DNA of 64,000 nt from Halanaerobium congolense (lineage in GTDB: Bacteria > Bacillota > Halanaerobiia > Halanaerobiales > Halanaerobiaceae): the NCBI RefSeq assembly GCF_004366375.1, contig NZ_SOEF01000006.1:1-64000 (forward strand), given 5' to 3'. Below, piece by piece: positions 9,210 to 18,295 of this stretch. Under the pieces are notes generated by a model that saw only the letters and a program-made list of their open reading frames with translations, had not been told where the DNA came from and did no database searches. The translations under genes were made by a program, and so were the position numbers. How positions within the stretch are numbered: the stretch's first letter is position 1; each line of letters begins with the position of its first letter.

Positions 9210-10085
9210 TTAAAATGTAAAACCTAAAAATAACATAGCAGCTGTTATTAAAGTAGCTATTGTACAGGCTGGAGGGTCAATGTGAGTATCTCCCCAGTCA
9301 TAGAATAGACGAGCAAAAAACTCACCAATAAAAGCACCTAGTATACCGAAAATTCCTCCCCAGATAACACTTCCTGTTGCAATTGCTGCAGCTGCAGCCG
9401 GAAAAGCAATATGGTGGGTAACAGGTCCTTTGCCCTTGGTCTCTAAGATGATTAAAGAAGCAGCTGTTATACCAAACATAATAAATTTACTTCCTGTAAT
9501 AATAGTAATATATCCTGAAACCAAGCCGACACTGAGTCCTAAAGCCAGCAGCTGCGAAAAGTTCATCTGCCATGGCAGCCAGGCAATTTCTGCTGGTGGT
9601 TTCCAGCGAGAATCACTTTTATCAGGATCATAAGTACCAAAAATACCAGTTTTACTAAAAACAAGTCTATGAATAAGTGCTGAAATTGCTACAGTTAAAG
9701 CAATTGTATCAGTGGGTGTGCCAATAGAAGAAAAAAACTGATTAATTACCATACCTAAAATACCAAAAATACCACCAACGAGTAGAATATCCCAATTTTC
9801 ATCAATTCCATAAAGTGGAGCCAAAATGTTCGCACCATCATCAAGTTTCCCTTTTTGACCAGCATAGGCTGTTGCCGCAGCGCCACCGGCAAAAGCAATA
9901 TGAGGACCAAATAAAGCACCAAAACCTATGGAACCAGTAATAACACCTCCACCAGTTGCCAGAGCTAAAGCTTCACCAGCCATTACAGCAAAACCACAGA
10001 AAATAAATGCAGGTAATGCTCCTAAAGCAGCTCCAAATGCGCCTCCCCCAAAAGCAGCAAGAACTAAGTTTAAAGTAATACCCAT
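9210..10085 (-). CDS. Multi-pass membrane protein of unknown function with an internal repeat
   Basis: I do not recognise the family. The 291-residue product is very rich in G, A, I and L, with about eight hydrophobic segments and no signal peptide. Two halves repeat the same motifs: GPHIAFAGGAAATAYA (near residue 60) and GGIFGILGMVINQFF (near 104) reappear as THHIAFPAAAAAIATG (near 223) and GGIFGILGAFIGEFF (near 242). This suggests an ancient duplication, as in many channels and carriers. The start ATG follows AGGAGG. It stands alone between a terminator and a 385-base gap, so context gives no clue to the substrate. Confidence 0.8.
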   Translation of the reverse strand: MGITLNLVLAAFGGGAFGAALGALPAFIFCGFAVMAGEALALATGGGVITGSIGFGALFGPHIAFAGGAAATAYAGQKGKLDDGANILAPLYGIDENWDILLVGGIFGILGMVINQFFSSIGTPTDTIALTVAISALIHRLVFSKTGIFGTYDPDKSDSRWKPPAEIAWLPWQMNFSQLLALGLSVGLVSGYITIITGSKFIMFGITAASLIILETKGKGPVTHHIAFPAAAAAIATGSVIWGGIFGILGAFIGEFFARLFYDWGDTHIDPPACTIATLITAAMLFLGFTF

Positions 10086-10470
10086 TATTATTCCTCCTTT
10101 TTTAACATAAAAAAGATTTTAAGAAATACCTTATCCTAAAAAAATTCAGAAATTATCCCCCCTTCTTTGTGTATTTTGTATATATTTTGAGTTATTTATA
10201 ATATTTTTATATAAATGAAAATAATTAAATATCTATTTCCTACTTCTCTATATAAATTTTATCACTTCAAATAACCAATGTCAAAGAATTTGAAATATTA
10301 TGGCTATTAATTTAGTTAAAAAATATTGATCGGGCTAATAAATCAAGTAAATAACCAGCTTTTGTTAAGTAAATTATTGTTTTTTTTGAGTATAGATGCT
10401 AAAATTAAAGCAGTATGTTTTAAAAAATAAATTACCTTAATTATAATTTTGTTATTAATGGAGGGTTAAG
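10086..10470. promoter_or_regulatory. Divergent promoter region of the membrane protein and MATE exporter
   Basis: This is a 385-base gap without a gene. On the plus strand TTGTTT (10377-10382) and TAAAAT (10400-10405) are 17 bases apart, a plausible sigma-A promoter for the exporter, about 65 bases before its start. The rest is AT-rich without clear repeats. Confidence 0.45.
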
Positions 10471-11838
10471 ATGGAAATTCAATCAAAATCAGACCGCATG
10501 GGTCAGGAGCCAATAATAAAATTGCTTTTCAGATTATCCGCTCCGGCCATAGTCGGTATGATTATTCAAGCAATGTATAATATTGTAGATAGTATTTATG
10601 TTGGCCGACTGAGTACAGATGCTTTATCTGCATTATCGATTTCTTTTCCAGTTCAAATGGTGTTAATTGCGGTTGGAGTTGGGACTGGTGTTGGTACTAG
10701 TTCTTTAATTTCAAGGCTTTTGGGTCAGGGAGATAACTGCCGAGCAAATAATGTTGCAGAACATGTCTTTTTTATTGCAATTATTTATGGAATAATAGGT
10801 GGGTTAGTAGGTGTGTTTTTTGCAGAAGATATAATTAAAATTTTTACAGATGACCCAGTCTTAATTGATCTTGGTTACCAGTATATTAATATAATTTTAA
10901 CTGGTTCAATGGCTGTCTTTATTCCAGCAACTTTTAATTATATATTACGGGGAGAAGGAAACACTTTTTTGCCGATGATGACTATGATCATTGGTGCAGT
11001 TTTAAATATGATAATAGATCCTTTTTTGATTTTTGGTTTAGGTCCATTTCCTCAGCTTGGAGTAGCAGGTGCTGCTTATGCAACTATCTTTTCGCGTGCA
11101 GTTGGAGGGGTATTTATTATTTTTGTTTTATTTAGTGATAAAAATGAATTAACATTGAAATTGGAGGATTTTAAGTTTGATTTTCAGATAATAAAAGAAA
11201 TATATAATGTAGGAATACCTGCAATGGCTAATAGACTGCTCTTTAGTATTGCAGTTGTCTTTATTAATCTTATTTTGGGGGCTTTTAGTTCTACAGCGAT
11301 AGCGGTAATGGGTTTGATTTTTAGAATGCAGTCCTTCTTTTTAATGATGGTCTTTGGTTTAACTCAGGGCTATCTGCCTATTGTTGGTTATAATTTTGGT
11401 CATAATAATCCTGAGCGGATGAAAAAAACAATTTTAATCGGTAATGCAGCTGCTTTGAGCTTTGGAGTTATTGGTTTTGCGGTATTTCAACTATTTCCAG
11501 AAGTTATAATTAAATTATTTAATAGTGATCCCAAGCTTTTAAATATTGGAGTTAGTGCTTTAAAAAGAGTAAGTTTATCATATTTCTTTATGGTTTTAAA
11601 TATAATTGGTGTAGCTACATTTCAAGCAGTTGGAAAAGGAATGCCTAGTTTTGCTATCACATTTTTAAGACAGGCCGTGTTTTTAGTTCCAGGGATGTAT
11701 ATTTTAGGAGAAATATTCGGTCTTGATGCTGTCTGGTATTCTTTCCCTATCGCAGAACTAACTGCTTTTATAATAATGTCAACCTGGTTGATGGCTTCAA
11801 TTAAAGATTCAATGTCTAAAATGAGAGAAACAGTTTAA
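10471..11838 (+). CDS. MATE family multidrug/cation antiporter
   Basis: A 455-residue inner-membrane exporter of the MATE family, which expels drugs or metabolites in exchange for Na+ or H+. About 12 transmembrane segments are arranged as two similar halves. Typical motifs are LFRLSAPAIVGMIIQAMYNI at the start, VGTGVGTSSLISRLLGQGD, and IIDPFLIFGLGPFPQLGVAG in the first half, with LTQGYLPIVGYNFG opening the second. The ATG follows GGAGGG. An ABC exporter follows 50 bases downstream on the same strand and may be co-transcribed. Substrate unknown. Confidence 0.9.
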   Translation: MEIQSKSDRMGQEPIIKLLFRLSAPAIVGMIIQAMYNIVDSIYVGRLSTDALSALSISFPVQMVLIAVGVGTGVGTSSLISRLLGQGDNCRANNVAEHVFFIAIIYGIIGGLVGVFFAEDIIKIFTDDPVLIDLGYQYINIILTGSMAVFIPATFNYILRGEGNTFLPMMTMIIGAVLNMIIDPFLIFGLGPFPQLGVAGAAYATIFSRAVGGVFIIFVLFSDKNELTLKLEDFKFDFQIIKEIYNVGIPAMANRLLFSIAVVFINLILGAFSSTAIAVMGLIFRMQSFFLMMVFGLTQGYLPIVGYNFGHNNPERMKKTILIGNAAALSFGVIGFAVFQLFPEVIIKLFNSDPKLLNIGVSALKRVSLSYFFMVLNIIGVATFQAVGKGMPSFAITFLRQAVFLVPGMYILGEIFGLDAVWYSFPIAELTAFIIMSTWLMASIKDSMSKMRETV

Positions 11839-11888
11839 ATGGAAGTATTAATTTAGTATCAAAAGATAGTTTATTAAGGAGGATTTTC

Positions 11889-12809
11889 ATGTCTACAGCT
11901 ATAAAAATTAGAAATACAAATAAAAGTTATGGTCATCTACAGGCTTTAAGTGATATTAATTTAGATATTAAAAAAGGAGAATTTTTTGGACTGTTGGGAC
12001 CTAATGGTGCTGGCAAAAGTACTTTAATCGGAGTTCTTGGTGGTTTAGTTAAAAAAGATTCAGGTAGTATTACAGTTTTGGGTAAGGATATTATTTCAAA
12101 TTATAGGGAAACAAAAAAATCTTTAGGAATTGTGCCCCAGGAGATAACTTTTGATCCTTACTTTACAGTTCGTGAAACTCTAAAAATTCATTCTGGTTAT
12201 TTTGGAATTAAAGATAATTCAGAGAAAATAGATGAATTATTAGAAGCATTAAGCCTGACTGATAAAGCAGAAATTGGTCCACGTGAACTTTCAGGTGGAA
12301 TGAAAAGGCGGCTTTTAATTGCTAAGGCTTTAGTCCATGATCCTGAAATAATTGTTTTAGATGAACCGACTGCAGGGGTTGATGTTGAATTAAGAAATAG
12401 CCTCTGGGAATATGTTATTAATTTAAATAAGCAGGGTAAAACAATCATATTGACAACTCATTATTTAGAAGAAGCGGAAGCTTTATGTGATCGGATTGCT
12501 ATTATGAATAAGGGAAAGATAGTTAAGGTTGACACTAAGGAAAATCTGATCAATTCGATTGATAAAAAGCTGATTAAGATTCAATTTGCTGATTCAGTTC
12601 ACGGATTGAATAAAGAGCTGTTGGGGATTGATTTTAATTTAAATAAAGAAAAGAAAGAGATTGAAATTGAAACTGCAAAAGGAAATTTAGATAAAATACT
12701 AAAAACGATAAACGATTTAAATTTAGATATTGTAGATATGAATATTGAAAGTGCAAAATTAGAAGATGTCTTTATTAAGTTAACTAATTTAGGGGATGAT
12801 GAAAATTAA
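11889..12809 (+). CDS. ABC transporter ATP-binding protein (ABC-2 exporter type)
   Basis: ATPase subunit of an exporter, working with the permease encoded next. The 306-residue protein shows Walker A GPNGAGKST (near residue 38), the Q-loop VPQE, signature LSGGMKRRL, Walker B IIVLDEPTAGVD and the switch histidine in LTTHYLEEAEAL. A C-terminal accessory region of about 90 residues, common in drug/polysaccharide exporters of the CcmA/DrrA type, follows. The ATG follows AAGGAGG. The end overlaps the permease gene by 14 bases, so the two are translationally coupled. Confidence 0.93.
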   Translation: MSTAIKIRNTNKSYGHLQALSDINLDIKKGEFFGLLGPNGAGKSTLIGVLGGLVKKDSGSITVLGKDIISNYRETKKSLGIVPQEITFDPYFTVRETLKIHSGYFGIKDNSEKIDELLEALSLTDKAEIGPRELSGGMKRRLLIAKALVHDPEIIVLDEPTAGVDVELRNSLWEYVINLNKQGKTIILTTHYLEEAEALCDRIAIMNKGKIVKVDTKENLINSIDKKLIKIQFADSVHGLNKELLGIDFNLNKEKKEIEIETAKGNLDKILKTINDLNLDIVDMNIESAKLEDVFIKLTNLGDDEN

Positions 12810-13566
12810 TACTATTACTTTTTCGAGCCTTGTTAAAAGAGAAGTTCTTAGATTCTCAAAGGTGGCAATTCAAACTGTGTTTGCACCTTTGATCTCTACA
12901 GGTTTATATTTAATTATCTTCTCTTATTCTTTTCAAAATAGAGAGGTTCCGAGATATGGGATTCCATATATCAGTTTTATAGTACCGGGATTAATTATGA
13001 TGAGTTTAATCCAAAACTCTTTTGCAAACACTTCATCTTCTTTAATTGGAGCTAAATATAATGGGATTATCATTGATTTTTTGCTGGCCCCTTTTTCTTA
13101 CATCGAATTAAGCCTAGGTTTTATGATTGGTGGGATGGTAAGAGGTTTACTGGTTGGAACTGTAACTTACTTGGTTTCAATTTATTTCTATGGAGGAGCA
13201 GTTGCACATCCATTTTTGGCTTTGTTTTTTGCTGTTTTAGTGTCTTCAATTTTCTCGCTTTTTGGAATAATTGCTGGCCTTTGGGCGGAAAAATTTGATC
13301 ATGTATCAATTTTTTCAAACTTTTTTATTACTCCTTTGACATTTTTAAGTGGTGTCTTTTATTCAGTTAAAGGCCTGCCAGGAATCTGGAGTAAGGTATC
13401 TTTATTTAATCCAGTTTTTTACATGGTAGATGCAGTTCGTTATTCTTTTGTTGGACAGTCTGATATTTCACCTTTAATATCTGCACTTATTATTGGATCT
13501 TTTGCCCTAATCTTATTTGTTTTAGTTACTTATTTATTTAAAATTGGCTATAAGGTTAAAAGTTAA
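12796..13566 (+). CDS. ABC-2 type transporter permease
   Basis: Membrane subunit of the exporter whose ATPase is encoded upstream. The 256-residue product has six predicted transmembrane segments and the ABC-2 layout, with GIPYISFIVPGLIMMSLIQN after the first helix and FFITPLTFLSGVFYSVKGLP before the last pair. Two ATG codons (12796 and 12799) can serve as start, both inside the end of the ATPase gene. The substrate is not evident. Confidence 0.88.
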   Translation: MMKINTITFSSLVKREVLRFSKVAIQTVFAPLISTGLYLIIFSYSFQNREVPRYGIPYISFIVPGLIMMSLIQNSFANTSSSLIGAKYNGIIIDFLLAPFSYIELSLGFMIGGMVRGLLVGTVTYLVSIYFYGGAVAHPFLALFFAVLVSSIFSLFGIIAGLWAEKFDHVSIFSNFFITPLTFLSGVFYSVKGLPGIWSKVSLFNPVFYMVDAVRYSFVGQSDISPLISALIIGSFALILFVLVTYLFKIGYKVKS

Positions 13567-13689
13567 TTAAGTCTTAAAATATTTGTCTTGTTTTTGGAAC
13601 AATGCTAAAATTAAGTTAATGAAATCAAATTTAATGGCGGTTTAAAACATAACATGGCCTAAATGGGAAAAATTCTTGGAGGAGATAAT

Positions 13690-14643
13690 ATGAAAATTGT
13701 GATGGTTGAACCAATTAATATTTCAATGATGAAAATTGAAGAGTATCGGCAGCAGCTGGAAGCTGAGGGACATCAGCTAATTGCTTATTCAAGTCGGGCA
13801 GAAAATGATCAGGAAATGATTAAGAGAGTTAAAGAAGCTGATATTTTAATTATAGCCAATCAGCCTTTATCTGCGAAAGTTATTAATGCTTCTAAAGATT
13901 TAAAGATGATTTCTGTTGCTTTTACTGGTTTTGATCATATAGCTATGGAAGCCTGCAGAGAAAATGATATTTTAGTTTCAAATTCATCTGGTTATGCCAA
14001 TCAGGCTGTGGCAGAGTTAGCTTTTGGTCTAGTAATTAATCTAATGCGTAATATTAAAGATTCTGATGGGGCAGTAAGAGTTGGTAAAACAAGAAAAAAT
14101 TTAATTGGGAATGAACTTTTCGGAAAAAACTTTGGGATAATTGGTTTTGGTTCAATAGGACAAAAAACTGCTAAAATAGCTGCTGCCTTTGGCTGCAATA
14201 TTCTGGTTGATGACCATAAACAACATAAACTGGGAGAAGAATTAGGGGTAGAATATCTTCCGATTGATAAATTAATGCAGAATAGTGATATTGTGAGCCT
14301 GCATGTTCCACTTAAAGACTCAACTGTAGATTTAATCGGTGTAGAAGAGATTGCTTTAATGAAAAAGGATGCAATTTTGATTAATACGGCACGTGGACCT
14401 GTAGTTAACAGTGAAGCTTTGGCTGAGGCTTTAAATAATGAAAAAATTGCAGGAGCTGGAATTGATGTTTTTGAAATGGAGCCTCCGATTCCTTCAGATC
14501 ATCCACTTTTAAATGCTAAAAATACAATTCTAACTCCACATACAGCCTTTGCAACAGAAGAAGCTTTTATCAAAAGAGCAGAGATAGTATTTGATAATAT
14601 TGAAGCCTGGTTAGCAGAAAAACCTCAGAATGTAGTTAGTTGA
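13690..14643 (+). CDS. D-isomer-specific 2-hydroxyacid dehydrogenase
   Basis: An NAD(P)-dependent oxidoreductase of the phosphoglycerate/glycerate dehydrogenase superfamily, 317 residues from this start. The Rossmann loop is GIIGFGSIGQ; the catalytic arginine lies in INTARGPVVN, the glutamate in AGIDVFEMEPP and the histidine in LTPHTAFAT. I chose the ATG at 13690 because GGAGGAG precedes it by a normal distance; an in-frame ATG at 13663 has no such site. The substrate (glycerate, lactate or another 2-keto acid) cannot be decided. Confidence 0.88.
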   Translation: MKIVMVEPINISMMKIEEYRQQLEAEGHQLIAYSSRAENDQEMIKRVKEADILIIANQPLSAKVINASKDLKMISVAFTGFDHIAMEACRENDILVSNSSGYANQAVAELAFGLVINLMRNIKDSDGAVRVGKTRKNLIGNELFGKNFGIIGFGSIGQKTAKIAAAFGCNILVDDHKQHKLGEELGVEYLPIDKLMQNSDIVSLHVPLKDSTVDLIGVEEIALMKKDAILINTARGPVVNSEALAEALNNEKIAGAGIDVFEMEPPIPSDHPLLNAKNTILTPHTAFATEEAFIKRAEIVFDNIEAWLAEKPQNVVS

Positions 14644-14687
14644 AGTAATGATGGAATTTAAATTTTTTATAAGGGAGGTATTTCAGA

Positions 14688-15971
14688 ATGGATTTAAAAG
14701 AAAAAGCGAAAACACTCTTATATGATTTTAAAGGAGAGGAATATGCTTTAGGTATAGGAATCTTAAATGAAGTAGGAGAATATGCTAAAAAATATGGTGA
14801 GAAGGTTTTGTTAATTTCTAATGATACTTATCGAGAAACAGCAGTAACTGAAGTTAAAAAATCACTTAAGAAAAACAATCTAAAAATTGCTGGAAATAGA
14901 ATATTTCCTGGGGCTAATCCAAATGCTCCCAGAGAAGATGTTTATCGTTTAGCAGGATATTTACATACTTTTGAAGCTGATTCCATAATAGTTATTGGTG
15001 GAGGAAGTACAATTGATGCAGTTAAAGCTGCTAATATAGTAGCTTCACTCGGTCATTATAGTCCTCATATAGACGAATATTTTGGAACAGGAATTGTGAC
15101 AGAGGCACTACAGCACAGCAAAGAACATCTAATTCCTACAATCGCTATTCAAACAGCGGCAAGTTCTGGAGCGCATCTGACAAAATATTCTAATGTTACT
15201 GATCTAGTAAGTGGCCAGAAGAAATTGATTGTAGATAATGCTATCATTCCTCATAAATCTGTTTTTGATTATGCAGTAACCGAAACAATGCCGCTTAAGG
15301 TAACTATTGATGGTGCTTTTGATGGGATAGCACACTGCTTAGAAGTGTTTTATGGAATCGATGCTGAAAATTATGATTTAGAAAAGGAGATTGCTTCTAC
15401 AGCTATTGAACTGATAGTTAAAAATACGCCCAAAGTTATTAATGATTTGCATGATACTGAAGCACGTGAAGCTTTAGGATTAGCCACAGATTTAGGTGCT
15501 TATTCGATAATGGTAGGTGGAACTAATGGTGGGCACCTTACCAGTTTTTCTTTAGTAGATGTGAGCAGTCATGGAAGAGCCTGTGGAATTATGAATATCT
15601 ATTACACTGTATTTTTTGCACCAGCTATAGAAGAACAATTAAAAGTTTTAGGGGATATATTTAAAAGAAATGGATATATAGATGTAGATATTAATAATTT
15701 AAATGGTCGCAAATTAGGTGAAGCAGTTGCAGAGGGAATGATAAAATTTGCTAAAGAGGTTAACTTTCCTACTACTCTTTCTGAATTAGATGGATTTACT
15801 GATCAGCATATAGAGAGAGCTTTAAAGGCTGCTAAAGATCCACAGTTGGATATGAAATTGAAAAATATGCCGATACCACTTGATGCATCACTTGTAGACG
15901 AGTATATGGGTCCTATTCTAGAAGCAGCAAAAACAGGCGATTTGAGTTTAATAAAAAATATGGAAGACTAA
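14688..15971 (+). CDS. Iron-containing alcohol dehydrogenase family protein
   Basis: A 427-residue group III (Fe-dependent) dehydrogenase. The nucleotide-binding GGGSTIDAVKAAN is near residue 105. Metal ligands are offered by IDGAFDGIAHCLEV and by two histidine-containing segments, GGTNGGHLTSFS and DVSSHGRACGIM. The sequence is unlike the butanol-type enzyme at 29438. The ATG follows GGGAGG. It may be co-transcribed with the hydroxyacid dehydrogenase 45 bases upstream and is closed by a terminator. Substrate unknown. Confidence 0.85.
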   Translation: MDLKEKAKTLLYDFKGEEYALGIGILNEVGEYAKKYGEKVLLISNDTYRETAVTEVKKSLKKNNLKIAGNRIFPGANPNAPREDVYRLAGYLHTFEADSIIVIGGGSTIDAVKAANIVASLGHYSPHIDEYFGTGIVTEALQHSKEHLIPTIAIQTAASSGAHLTKYSNVTDLVSGQKKLIVDNAIIPHKSVFDYAVTETMPLKVTIDGAFDGIAHCLEVFYGIDAENYDLEKEIASTAIELIVKNTPKVINDLHDTEAREALGLATDLGAYSIMVGGTNGGHLTSFSLVDVSSHGRACGIMNIYYTVFFAPAIEEQLKVLGDIFKRNGYIDVDINNLNGRKLGEAVAEGMIKFAKEVNFPTTLSELDGFTDQHIERALKAAKDPQLDMKLKNMPIPLDASLVDEYMGPILEAAKTGDLSLIKNMED

Positions 15972-16031
15972 AGACTAAAATGAGCTAAAAATATTTTTTA
16001 AAAAATAAATTCAATTTAATGCTTAAATATT

Positions 16032-16077
16032 AAAGCACCTATTAGCTGAAATAAATCAGCTTTTGGGTGCTTTTTTT
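16032..16077 (+). terminator. Rho-independent terminator
   Basis: AAAGCACC pairs with GGGTGCTTT, with an inner AGCTGA / TCAGCT stem, and seven T follow. It closes the dehydrogenase unit before the PTS operon. Confidence 0.88.
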
Positions 16078-16207
16078 AATAAATAAAATACTTTGCCACA
16101 ATTTCTAGAAAAAGAAGTAGTTTATTAACTCTTGCTATCTCGGGGATTACGGGAGTATAATAGAATCAGAAGTTAAAGAAACAAATTAAATCAGGAGGTG
16201 AAAAGAT

Positions 16208-16663
16208 TTGATTTTAGATCTTTTGCAAAAGAAAAATATAGCCGTAAATGTGGAAGCTGCTGACTGGAAAGAAGTGGTTGCTGAAACAGGAAAGCTATTA
16301 TTAGAGGCAGGTCAAATTGAAAAAAGATATATTGAAGCAATGAAGCAGTCAATAATTGACAACGGACCCTATGTGGTTATCGGTAAGGGAATTGCTCTTT
16401 TACACGCCAGACCGGAGGATGGGGTTAAAGAAAACTGCCTCAGCTTAATTACTCTGGCTGAGCCGGTAGAATTTGGAAATAAAAATAATGATCCTGTAAA
16501 AATTGCCTTTGCTTTTGGTACAGTAGATAATGAAAAGCACGTAAAAACAATTTCGGAATTATCAGTAGTTTTAATGGAAGAATCTGCAGTGGACAATATT
16601 GCAGAAATGGGAAGTGCAGGGGAAATCTTAAGCTATATTGAGGATATTCTGGCACAGCAGTGA
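16208..16663 (+). CDS. PTS IIA component (mannitol/fructose/ascorbate type)
   Basis: Accepts phosphate from HPr and passes it to the IIB protein encoded next. The 151-residue protein is a stand-alone EIIA of the UlaC/MtlA class; the phosphorylated histidine lies in ALLHARPEDGV near residue 65. It is a clear paralogue of the C-terminal EIIA domain of the regulator in the same operon (shared AADWKE, RYI, GPY, HA..EDGVKE). The start is TTG, after a strong AGGAGGTG. First gene of a six-gene operon. Confidence 0.92.
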   Translation: MILDLLQKKNIAVNVEAADWKEVVAETGKLLLEAGQIEKRYIEAMKQSIIDNGPYVVIGKGIALLHARPEDGVKENCLSLITLAEPVEFGNKNNDPVKIAFAFGTVDNEKHVKTISELSVVLMEESAVDNIAEMGSAGEILSYIEDILAQQ

Positions 16664-16732
16664 TTTTAATTAAAATAATTTTAAGATTCTTAAATTTATT
16701 GATCAATCAACAAAAAATAGGAGGAGAAAAGC

Positions 16733-17002
16733 ATGAGAGTACTAGCAGTATGTGGAATGGGTCTGGGCAGCAGTCTGGTTTTAAAGATGAATATAGAAAA
16801 GATAATGGAGCAGGAAGGTATCGAAGGCTCAGTTGAGGTTAAGGATCTTTCATCTATTATGGGGGAACAGGCAGATTACATTTTTGCCAGTGAAGAAATC
16901 GGGGAAAAAATTGAGCATCCGGCAGAAGTAATAAGTGTCAAAAATATGACAGATAAAAAAGAGATTAAGGAAAAAGTTTTGGCAGCATATAAAAAACTTT
17001 AA
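16733..17002 (+). CDS. PTS IIB component, ascorbate (Ula) type
   Basis: An 89-residue cytoplasmic phosphocarrier. The phosphorylated cysteine is residue 7, in the P-loop VCGMGLGSSLVLK typical of UlaB/lactose-type IIB proteins. The ATG follows AGGAGG. The IIC gene follows 14 bases later. Confidence 0.92.
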   Translation: MRVLAVCGMGLGSSLVLKMNIEKIMEQEGIEGSVEVKDLSSIMGEQADYIFASEEIGEKIEHPAEVISVKNMTDKKEIKEKVLAAYKKL

Positions 17003-17016
17003 GGAGGGAATAGTTT

Positions 17017-18294
17017 ATGGATTTTTTAATGTCTTTTATTAATTTTTTAGTTTATGAAGTTTTAAATCAACCTGCAACTTTAGTTGGTTTAATGGCATTT
17101 TTGGGACTGGCACTGCTTAAAAAACCATTTTCTAAGATAATGTCAGGGACCTTAAAGAGTATCTTAGGTTTTGTAATCTTAGGTGCTGGTGCTAATGTAT
17201 TAATTGGTAGTCTGAATAATTTAGGGCCGATGATTCAACAGGCTTTCAATATTCAGGGAGTTATACCAACAAATGAAGCAATTGTGGCTTTGGCACAGCA
17301 GACACTTGGTACTCAAACTGCTTTGATTATGGCTTTTGGTTTTATAGCTAATCTGCTTTTTGCAAGATTTACACCATTAAAATATGTATTCCTTACCGGG
17401 CATCATATTTTCTTTATGGCAGCCTTATTATCAGCAGTTTTAAGTACAGCAGGATTAACAGGAGTACCTTTAATAGCTGTTGGAGCTGTAATTTTAGGTT
17501 TTGTAATGGTGCTTTTCCCGGCTTTAGCAGAACCGTTTATGAAAAAAATTACCGGTGGTACTGATGTTGCACTCGGTCATTTTGGAACAACTGGCTATGT
17601 TGCAGCAGGTCTTGTTGGTAAGGTAGTTGGAGATCCAGAAGACAGCACTGAAGATATTAAAGTTCCTAAATATTTGAGCTTCTTAAAAGAATCAGTTCTT
17701 GCTACTATGCTGACTATGATCATTATTTTCTTTATAGTTTCTTTAATTGCTGGTCGTGACATTTATTCTCAGTATTCGGGTGGACAGAGTATCTTTATGT
17801 TCGCACTGATGCAGGGTATTACTTTTGCAGCTGGTGTTCACATTATCTTAACTGGTGTAAGAATGATCATTGGTGAGATTGTTCCTGCCTTCCAGGGTAT
17901 TGGTGAAAAATTAGTTCCGGATGCAAAGCCTGCACTGGACTGTCCGATAACCTTTACCTATGCACCAAATGCAGTAATTATTGGTTTTTTATTCAGCTTT
18001 TTAGGGGGGCTTGTCAGCATGTTCTTCCTTGGACCTCTGGGTCTGGCCTTAATTATTCCCGGAATGGTTCCTCACTTCTTTACCGGAGCAACTGCGGGAG
18101 TATTTGGTAATTCCACAGGTGGTAAGAAGGGAGCAATGCTTGGTGCCTTTGTTAATGGTGTCTTAATCTCATTTTTACCAGCGCTCTTATTACCGGTCTT
18201 AGGATCACTTGGTTTTGCAAATACAACCTTTGGTGATGCCGATTTCGGAGTTGTTGGTATAATAATTGGTTATATAGCGAAGCTGTTCGCTTAA
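17017..18294 (+). CDS. PTS IIC component, UlaA (ascorbate) type
   Basis: The membrane channel of the PTS, 425 residues with about 11 hydrophobic segments. The UlaA family pattern is clear: MSGTLKSILGFVILGAGANV near the start, FTPLKYVFLTGHHIFFMAAL, and the TFTYAPNAVIIGFLFSFLGG segment. The family is named for L-ascorbate, but no ascorbate-phosphate lactonase or ketopentose-phosphate epimerase gene is present nearby, so the imported sugar is uncertain. Confidence 0.92.
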   Translation: MDFLMSFINFLVYEVLNQPATLVGLMAFLGLALLKKPFSKIMSGTLKSILGFVILGAGANVLIGSLNNLGPMIQQAFNIQGVIPTNEAIVALAQQTLGTQTALIMAFGFIANLLFARFTPLKYVFLTGHHIFFMAALLSAVLSTAGLTGVPLIAVGAVILGFVMVLFPALAEPFMKKITGGTDVALGHFGTTGYVAAGLVGKVVGDPEDSTEDIKVPKYLSFLKESVLATMLTMIIIFFIVSLIAGRDIYSQYSGGQSIFMFALMQGITFAAGVHIILTGVRMIIGEIVPAFQGIGEKLVPDAKPALDCPITFTYAPNAVIIGFLFSFLGGLVSMFFLGPLGLALIIPGMVPHFFTGATAGVFGNSTGGKKGAMLGAFVNGVLISFLPALLLPVLGSLGFANTTFGDADFGVVGIIIGYIAKLFA

Positions 18295-18295
18295 A

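Noticed and set aside
16208-18294. Naming the PTS an L-ascorbate transporter
   Set aside because: Only the transporter family points to ascorbate. The catabolic genes are absent and a transketolase is present instead.
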